DNA of 64,000 nucleotides from Tethya wilhelma (lineage: Eukaryota; Porifera; Demospongiae; Tethyida; Tethyidae): positions 1 to 64,000 of the forward strand of contig CAXIPT010000069.1 of assembly GCA_964030475.1 (NCBI GenBank), in the 5' to 3' direction. The notes beneath the pieces were generated by a model. The model saw only the letters and a list, made by a program, of their open reading frames with translations. It was not told where the DNA came from and ran no database searches. The position numbers and the translations under genes were made by a program. Numbering within the stretch: the stretch's first letter is position 1; every line of letters begins with the position of its first letter. This document shows positions 56,818-64,000 of the stretch, piece by piece.

Positions 56818-59071
56818 CTATGATACAAGCTTTAGGGCTCCACTTTTCCAATCATCTAGCAGTTTATATGTGTACACAGTTTCAGGCTCGTTGGCATAAA
56901 CTACATTAATCCATTCCGGAAAACCAGGAACTCGTGAAATGACTTTGCCACTATAAGTAGTTAGCTTGCCATTTTCTACAAAACACTGATCAATTTGTTT
57001 ACCTACTAAATTTACACTTGGATGATCTGGCTCAAAAGACCGACTTGTGTACATGACACTGGTAGCATTGCAAGTTGTCTGAGCTGCCGAGTTCAGGGGC
57101 TTAAGCAGATTCTGGAAAAGAGTGGTAGAATCAAATTGCTTTTTCCCTTTGGAAAACACCTCTTTATCATACTTTTGTTGGAGAACTGTTTTCTGAAACC
57201 TGAGCTGAGCTTTCAGTACTTCTCTTTTCTGAGTCTCAGACTTGTACTTCTTTAGCCCATCTTCAATGTCTCGTTCCGACTGCCATAGTCCATGGTGAAC
57301 AATATCAGATGTCATTTTTTCCTTCTGTAGCAAGAGTCTCTGTTCTGCCTTTTCAAGCTGTGTCTGGCGTAGCTTCTGTGATTCCATACGGCGTTCATTG
57401 ATGGTAACTAAACGTTCCCTGAAAAATTTTCTATGCTTCGGTACTAGTTTTCTTGCTGTTTCCATCATTGCTGCTCGCTCTTCTAGAGACTTTGTTGTCA
57501 ACCAGGTAGCTGTTTTGTTATTTGTAAACAGTATGTGTGCTTCCATGGCAAGAGTTGTAGCATTTGGTTTCTCTCTGATTAGTCGATCAAGTCGGGCAAA
57601 GTCCCGCTCACTAATGGTGTTTGTTTTGGGGACAGACAATGTATCACAGCGCTTTGCTTCAGATACTGCAGGTTTGTGGTCTGCTGTTACATTACCTAGC
57701 AACAGCTCAATGGTTTTGAAACAAGATAGCAGCATTTGCTCCACGATTGGATCTAACTCTGACTGTGTAACTAGTGCTATCCAAATAGGATCTTTTATGA
57801 TATCCTTATCTGGAAAAGGACGGTCTTCTCCAGTCATAAAAGCACTTGCATCATTGCACTCCTTCAAAAACTTGTGAAGCTTTGCATACTGCTGTGGAAT
57901 ATCCAATATATGCACGTCAGATTCAAGTATTCGCCAGAGTGGTCCTGTAATTAATTTGTCTATTAGACCCAGCGCTTTGCATCCAGCTAGATAGAGATCA
58001 CATGATGCATCACTTAGCACAGCTTTCAACAACTTGTTTGGGGTGCCCCAAACCTTTTCAAGGAAGTTGATGATATGATGGCGTAGATAATAGACTCGGC
58101 CACCATTAGCAAAAATAATGTTAAACCTGTTCCCATGAAAATGAATTAATGGATTTTTGATATACCTTCCCTTTTCAAGTAAGTGTTGAATTGAAGTGGG
58201 CAACCAGACCTTTGACATGCTCTTCTTTCGAAAGCTTTACAGGTTGTACGTACTAGTCTAATTGTACCAGATTCTGACCTCATTTGGCTGAGTAGTGCTA
58301 GGGTGAGCATTTTCAAAACACTTGAGAGCCTCTCTGCCATGTTTACTACTAAATGCATCCCACAAAAAAAGTGGTACATTTGTGTCATTGCTTGCTGCTC
58401 ACTACCTGTTAAACTCTCCCAGTCTTTATAAACATTGGGCAATACTTGTGCTTTGTAGTAAGTTAGCAGATTGTTAAAAGATTTTTGTGCAGATGCTCGA
58501 TCAGACATTGTACTCTTGATATTTGTAACAATTTTCTTACCAGCATCTGAATATCCATTCATCTCTGCTGTCTGTGTTACCTCATCTAGTATGTCTTGCA
58601 AAGCTTCAAGTGTAGTTTCTGCAGCTCCTGTATGTACTTCCTACAATTATATATGGATGCAATATTTTAAATATATGCCTGTATTGTTTACACAAGCAAT
58701 ATGTTTTATAAGTGGAGGTTACAATTTGTTTACCTGCATGCCCGGAGATAAGGCTCCATCAGTTGTACTAACTTGGTAGCTGACATACTTGTGCCCAAAT
58801 TTTTAAGTCCCATCTGAATGGAGAGTGTTGTTTTGGATACATGTGAGGGTTTCTGCTATTTGTACTTGTGCTATACTCCAAGCTTCAATAAGCATCTCAC
58901 AAATTGTAGTGTGCTTTGGAAGTTACTCGCACTCAATGGAAAGAGTGATTCCACCCACTTACAATAAGTCGTCCATGGAAGATTACCTGATTGCTGAATG
59001 GATAGCAACTCTAGAATCAAACCATTTTTCGCTTCCTTTTCTAATAAGACAAGATCTTTCTGAAATAACAT
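56818..59071 (-). pseudogene. Large repeat-family protein, probably transposon-encoded
   Basis: The C-terminal 466 codons are open (58218-56818): HFHGNRFNIIFANGGRVYYL, CKALGLIDKLITGPLWRILE, SVPKTNTISERDFARLDRLI, KPNATTLAMEAHILFTNNKT, a long charged helical stretch (MESQKLRQTQLEKAEQRLLL), then a tail. A frameshift near 58165 joins it to 58146-58601 (SGTIRLVRTTCKAFERRACQ, MYHFFCGMHLVVN). An upstream exon (about 58738-58895) has KYVSYQVSTTDGALSPGMQ with a TAA before it, and another frame shift leads to 59071. Similar 'RDFAxLDRLMxxKPNAT' proteins are highly repeated in corals, fish and sponges. I recall no assigned function, and an enzymatic role cannot be read from the part seen. Confidence 0.6.
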
Positions 59072-59277
59072 GTTTGATGTTATTTCTGCTTCTGTACAAT
59101 ATAATTATGTATTTGTCATCTAGATCCATTTTCCTTAAATCAAAATATAACACAAATTATGATCAATTTTCATCTATTTTATGCTTTTTTTAAATTTTTT
59201 TTTATAGGTTTGGAGTTTGAGATGCCAAAAGTAATAAATATGTGCTCTGGGCTACTGCATTCTATGATGAACATAAT

Positions 59278-59880
59278 ATTCCCAGTACGGTAGTACTGGG
59301 TACATAGGAATGGCACGGATGGCCCATTAGCACAATACAAATATTCACGCGAATAACTCTGCAAAAACTGAGCGCTTGGCACTAAAAGGCTTCTTAAACT
59401 ACTATTTAGCCTTTTCTCTTTCTATTGAGCCTAAAAACATAGCCTAAAACCATCGCTAAAGTAACAAACTAAAGTATGCCAAACCTCCAATTTTCTCCAT
59501 CTTCTTCTTCTTCTTCTTCTTCTTCTTCTATCTTGGAACGACTTTTCTCGAAGACCGCTCGCTTTCAGAAGCTGATTCTTGAACGAATAAACTTGGTTTC
59601 TTTGTCTTCACGTGCTTTTTGTATCGGTTATTCGTCTCTCTAGCTGAGTCGCTAGATACAAGACAAAAAGCGCCTTCTCCGTATGGCAGCCATTCATTTC
59701 TATACTCATTAATAATTCATTAGCTACCTTGGAAATCAAGTTGACGACCCTTTTCCAGTTAGACAAGTGTGCGTTATTTGGAATCCGAATATTCGCTGCC
59801 CTGCCTGTTTTACCTGAAGATTTCTGGTTGTGCTGAAGTCTCTGTAACCAGTTACCGGTACCTTTCAGTCTTCAATAAAT
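59278..59880 (+). mobile_element. Hairpin-headed dispersed repeat, about 0.6 kb
   Basis: Nearly identical to 15119-15729, from the head hairpin CCCAGTACGGTAGTACTGGG through a (CTT)n run (59503-59527) to TTTCAGTCTTCAATAA. Flanks ATAATA and TTATAGG. The high similarity of two copies 44 kb apart suggests recent activity. Confidence 0.65.
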
Positions 59881-60108
59881 TATAGGAGGTGAATATAGAC
59901 TACTTTGTTACATAGTTGTCATTATAAGAAGATGAGCAAAGCAAGTAAATTTGGTAAGATACAGCTCCAGCCTCCTGAGATGCTTCACCATGACTTTATA
60001 CTGATAGCATAGATTATAACATAAGCTATAATATTCATGCTGATAGTGTACAAGTAGCTACCATATACACACAAACTCAAATGTGATGTAGAATTATGAA
60101 AAAATGAG

Positions 60109-61617
60109 AACAAACAAGTGAAAAAAACATTGAAAATGTAATGAGACATAGGAATGGCCAAATCGTAAAAAAGAAAGCAAACAAGAACGAATGGCTGTTT
60201 GAGTGTGTAAAGAATTATTCCTATGGGCAACATGAGGGACCCAACGTGGGAAGAGAGTACTACATGCAGCCCACACAGGAATGATTCTGCGCACACTCAG
60301 ACAGCCATTCGTTCTTGTTTGCTTTCTTTTTTACGATTTGGCCATTCCTATGTCTCATTACATTTTCAATGTTTTTTTCACTTGTAGTAATATATTTTTT
60401 AGATTAAACAAATGAAAGCAATATTCCGCCGAAGTTATAGTTATTCACTAAAAAAACTTGGCCTATTTATATTTTTTCGTGATATAAAATTGGTTGTAAC
60501 ATGCTTAAATTTATTATTTTTTTTTGTTTAACATCTAATTATTTATAACTTGCACAAAACTAAATGAAACTACGAAATTCGTAACTTACAGGATTTTGTG
60601 ATCTCAACAATATATAATATGTGGGGTCTTTGTATTTCCAACCTCTGTACATTCAAATTTCTTTGGAGAGGTCAAAACTACCGTTTTTGCGATTTGAATT
60701 TTGGCGGGAATATTAACGGGTTAATTAATAAGCTTCCGGAATCGCTATCTATAGCTATTCTAACTGTAGAAAACAGTTTAGCTAATACTTATTGCCCATA
60801 ATAAGAAGTGCTTAGCTTCTTTCCCCCACAAATTTCATTGCAAATTTATTATACACAATGTATAATACATTCATTCATTATTATGCACAGATAAATAGCT
60901 CCTGGCATAGCCCAGCGATTCTGCAACACTGTGGGCCATCTTCTGATCATCTGAAAGAGATATCTTTCTGCTAGAAGTGTTTAGTTCATGAACAATGCAT
61001 TGTTTTTTGTTGCACATTAAATATGCAAGATTATAATGAGATGCACAGCAGCAGCTGCATCATGTACTTATCAGAATAATTAATCAATGAACATGGTCAT
61101 GGCAACGCATCCTGTGTACTAACGGAAGAGAAGCTAGCCATGGATGACATAGCTGCATTCAAACGCTCATATCTCAGTAATAGAAGCAGCCCCACCCGTA
61201 AAATCATGTCTGCAGCTCGCCAAGGTGTGCCCCTCCCCATTGGTGCAAAAAAATTAATTTCGCGCGCGCATCGCGAATTACACTACAATCGCCGATTACT
61301 ATAAATAAAGTTTTACCATAGATATTAGAGACTATGTACCCGGGATTGGAAACGCAGGGAAATTAACAATCCACGTGTGTTGCGCTTTGCTGTGCGTTAA
61401 ATAGAATAACTGAAAAGATTCTCCAGAGACTTGCACAAGTTTTGGACTGGAAAAGCAAACTGCACCTACTTGAGTATGGATAGTGCTAGTGGCCGAGTTG
61501 GCAGCATTATTACCGTCATAATGTTTCCAATAACATGTCATTATTGTTCATGTATAAGAATATACAATAAGAATTACATCATAAACTTCAACACTGCAAG
61601 GTAGCGCAGTTATGATA
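60109..61617 (+). repeat. 1509-bp tandem duplication, unit 1
   Basis: The unit starts in a foldback MITE (60109-60388) and continues through AT-rich DNA (60389-60815), a truncated TGTGA-family left end in reverse orientation (60815-61320) and a unique-looking tail to ...GCGCAGTTATGAT. I noticed no difference from unit 2 over the full length. No gene inside. Confidence 0.92.
60815..61320 (-). repeat. Truncated TGTGA-family left region (also at 62324-62829)
   Basis: Inverted match to 28185-28680: GGTATGATGCAGCT-type, CATTCAAACGCTCATATCT and AGCAGCCCCACCCGTAA blocks and the CGCGCGCGCATCGCG dyad region. The outer terminus is absent. Confidence 0.7.
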
Positions 61618-63126
61618 AACAAACAAGTGAAAAAAACATTGAAAATGTAATGAGACATAGGAATGGCCAAATCGTAAAAAAGAAAGCAAACAAGAACGAA
61701 TGGCTGTTTGAGTGTGTAAAGAATTATTCCTATGGGCAACATGAGGGACCCAACGTGGGAAGAGAGTACTACATGCAGCCCACACAGGAATGATTCTGCG
61801 CACACTCAGACAGCCATTCGTTCTTGTTTGCTTTCTTTTTTACGATTTGGCCATTCCTATGTCTCATTACATTTTCAATGTTTTTTTCACTTGTAGTAAT
61901 ATATTTTTTAGATTAAACAAATGAAAGCAATATTCCGCCGAAGTTATAGTTATTCACTAAAAAAACTTGGCCTATTTATATTTTTTCGTGATATAAAATT
62001 GGTTGTAACATGCTTAAATTTATTATTTTTTTTTGTTTAACATCTAATTATTTATAACTTGCACAAAACTAAATGAAACTACGAAATTCGTAACTTACAG
62101 GATTTTGTGATCTCAACAATATATAATATGTGGGGTCTTTGTATTTCCAACCTCTGTACATTCAAATTTCTTTGGAGAGGTCAAAACTACCGTTTTTGCG
62201 ATTTGAATTTTGGCGGGAATATTAACGGGTTAATTAATAAGCTTCCGGAATCGCTATCTATAGCTATTCTAACTGTAGAAAACAGTTTAGCTAATACTTA
62301 TTGCCCATAATAAGAAGTGCTTAGCTTCTTTCCCCCACAAATTTCATTGCAAATTTATTATACACAATGTATAATACATTCATTCATTATTATGCACAGA
62401 TAAATAGCTCCTGGCATAGCCCAGCGATTCTGCAACACTGTGGGCCATCTTCTGATCATCTGAAAGAGATATCTTTCTGCTAGAAGTGTTTAGTTCATGA
62501 ACAATGCATTGTTTTTTGTTGCACATTAAATATGCAAGATTATAATGAGATGCACAGCAGCAGCTGCATCATGTACTTATCAGAATAATTAATCAATGAA
62601 CATGGTCATGGCAACGCATCCTGTGTACTAACGGAAGAGAAGCTAGCCATGGATGACATAGCTGCATTCAAACGCTCATATCTCAGTAATAGAAGCAGCC
62701 CCACCCGTAAAATCATGTCTGCAGCTCGCCAAGGTGTGCCCCTCCCCATTGGTGCAAAAAAATTAATTTCGCGCGCGCATCGCGAATTACACTACAATCG
62801 CCGATTACTATAAATAAAGTTTTACCATAGATATTAGAGACTATGTACCCGGGATTGGAAACGCAGGGAAATTAACAATCCACGTGTGTTGCGCTTTGCT
62901 GTGCGTTAAATAGAATAACTGAAAAGATTCTCCAGAGACTTGCACAAGTTTTGGACTGGAAAAGCAAACTGCACCTACTTGAGTATGGATAGTGCTAGTG
63001 GCCGAGTTGGCAGCATTATTACCGTCATAATGTTTCCAATAACATGTCATTATTGTTCATGTATAAGAATATACAATAAGAATTACATCATAAACTTCAA
63101 CACTGCAAGGTAGCGCAGTTATGATG
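61618..63126 (+). repeat. 1509-bp tandem duplication, unit 2
   Basis: Second unit, offset exactly 1509 bases from the first. It includes a second foldback MITE copy (61618-61897) and a second truncated TGTGA end (62324-62829). Homology stops at 63125. Confidence 0.92.
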
Positions 63127-63149
63127 ACAGATTCAATCACAGATCAGAG

Positions 63150-64000
63150 AATAGAGACTAAAAGTGACAAAGAACTAGGAGACTTGAAGTGGCAGAGTTC
63201 CTGTAGGATGTACCTGGACTGTGGCATCAGAGACTGCAGCTTAGCATTGGTTTGCCGGGCGTAAACTTCTTATCACCAGAGATAGGTGATGTGTGTGTCC
63301 CATCCTGCCAATTTGGAATAAAAAATAAAGACAAGCTCAAGTGCTTGCTGTTTAACAGTACTGTATGACCTCAAACACTAATCTACCCAATCTTGATGCT
63401 TGGTGAATAAATCATTTGAGACTAAGTACATGTAGTGACATAGCTTTCAACTGCAAACTAACGATTCTCACAAATAAAAACCCTGCCCAGGTTATACAGC
63501 ATAGCCTAATGCAAACAAAAAATCAATGTAAGCTACTGGGCAAATACAACAACACCAGAGCCCGACCATTACTAGTCAAATTAGCATGTGCCCATGAGTC
63601 AGCCACAATCCTTGGTAACAGACATAAGTTAGCTGTTAACCCTGGCATCAGAATCAAGCCTGACTTGTCTAAAGAGCAGAGAGAAACTGGGTCTCTCCTC
63701 CTCAAGGAACGGAGAGCTCTAATTGACAATGGTGTGCATCCATTCGAATTAGAGGGAATGCTCTCTATGTAAATCACAGCCTCCATGGCTCGGTCATCAA
63801 CTCAAACTTTGCCTCTAGCTCAACGCCTCAGGTTTCTATAACGAACTCACCGCCTGGCTCGCAAGTCAACTCCCCTCTCCATTCTAGTACCTCTGAAGTA
63901 CCCATTAATTTAAGCTCGATAGCTACTCCAGTCTCAAGCCATACCTGACTAGACTCTAATGCGCCTATCAACGGTATGCCCCACTGGGAAGACAGAGGAT
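63150..64000 (+). pseudogene. LINE ORF1-like coding remnant, runs off the window
   Basis: One open piece (to 63772) reads RARPLLVKLACAHESATILG, KLAVNPGIRIKPDLSKEQRE and SLLLKERRALIDNGVH, a block I associate with ORF1 proteins of animal non-LTR retrotransposons. After a frameshift near 63750 the protein continues NALYVNHSLHGSVINSNF and Ser/Thr/Pro-rich sequence to a TGA near 63946, and stays open to the window end. Reverse transcriptase, if present, lies beyond 64000. The 5' limit is unclear; 63127-63410 has no confident coding. Confidence 0.55.

Noticed and set aside
60598..60801. 67-codon plus-strand frame, repeated at 62107-62310
   Set aside because: It is present twice only because of the 1509-bp duplication. 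No homology, start context or splice context supports it.

Overview
The window reads as animal (metazoan) nuclear DNA made almost entirely of transposable elements. Spliced genes with GT/AG introns, long AT-rich non-coding stretches, short inverted-repeat elements and several DNA-transposon superfamilies rule out a prokaryote. The mix of families (HIRAN plus Ulp1 proteins, Tnp2-type CACTA, pogo-like, hAT, a Ty3/gypsy retroelement, a LINE ORF1-like piece) recalls sponge genomes to me; that is an impression, not a measurement. I see no convincing single-copy host gene. Nearly every coding region is broken by stops, frameshifts or nested insertions. No tRNA, rRNA, CRISPR or bacterial-type operon was seen.

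Bases 1-2120 hold dispersed repeats. Bases 2121-16599 are bounded by perfectly matching 35-bp inverted ends. They hold two genes I assign to one large autonomous DNA transposon: a multi-exon putative transposase (exons at 2525-9779 and about 14430-15118) and a HIRAN-like plus Ulp1-protease gene (about 10385-11340). This block was later hit by a Ty3/gypsy retrotransposon (3208-9596), which sits inside a transposase exon, by a pogo-like gene (11541-12976) and by small elements. A broken hAT transposase follows (16603-18931), itself interrupted by a 643-bp TTAA-flanked element.

Bases 22459-31280, 33055-38797 and 47405-55763 are three copies of a CACTA/EnSpm-like transposon. The third is full length, with CACAG...CTGTG ends and a 3-bp CAG target duplication. 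It carries three genes: a Tnp2-type DDE transposase (minus), a nine-exon coiled-coil protein (plus, divergent from the transposase) and a second coiled-coil protein (minus). It also carries a tandem array of roughly 52-bp monomers. Because the copies can be compared, the small elements nested in them can be defined exactly by empty-site comparison: a TGTGA family with 2-bp A/T target duplications, a CTCAG family with 2-bp duplications, and a CAGAGG element with a 9-bp duplication. Between copies 1 and 2 lie an hAT-like transposase and an unknown ORF, bounded by single Ns that probably mark assembly joins.

Bases 38917-43866 form an element with inverted arms of about 0.7 kb holding remnants of a transposase-like gene. 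Bases 45894-46974 hold exons of an unrecognised repeat-family gene. Bases 56818-59071 hold a large broken protein of a repeat family I recognise only loosely. Bases 60109-63126 are a 1509-bp segment present twice in tandem with no difference noticed. Bases 63150-64000 contain a broken LINE ORF1-like region that runs off the window.
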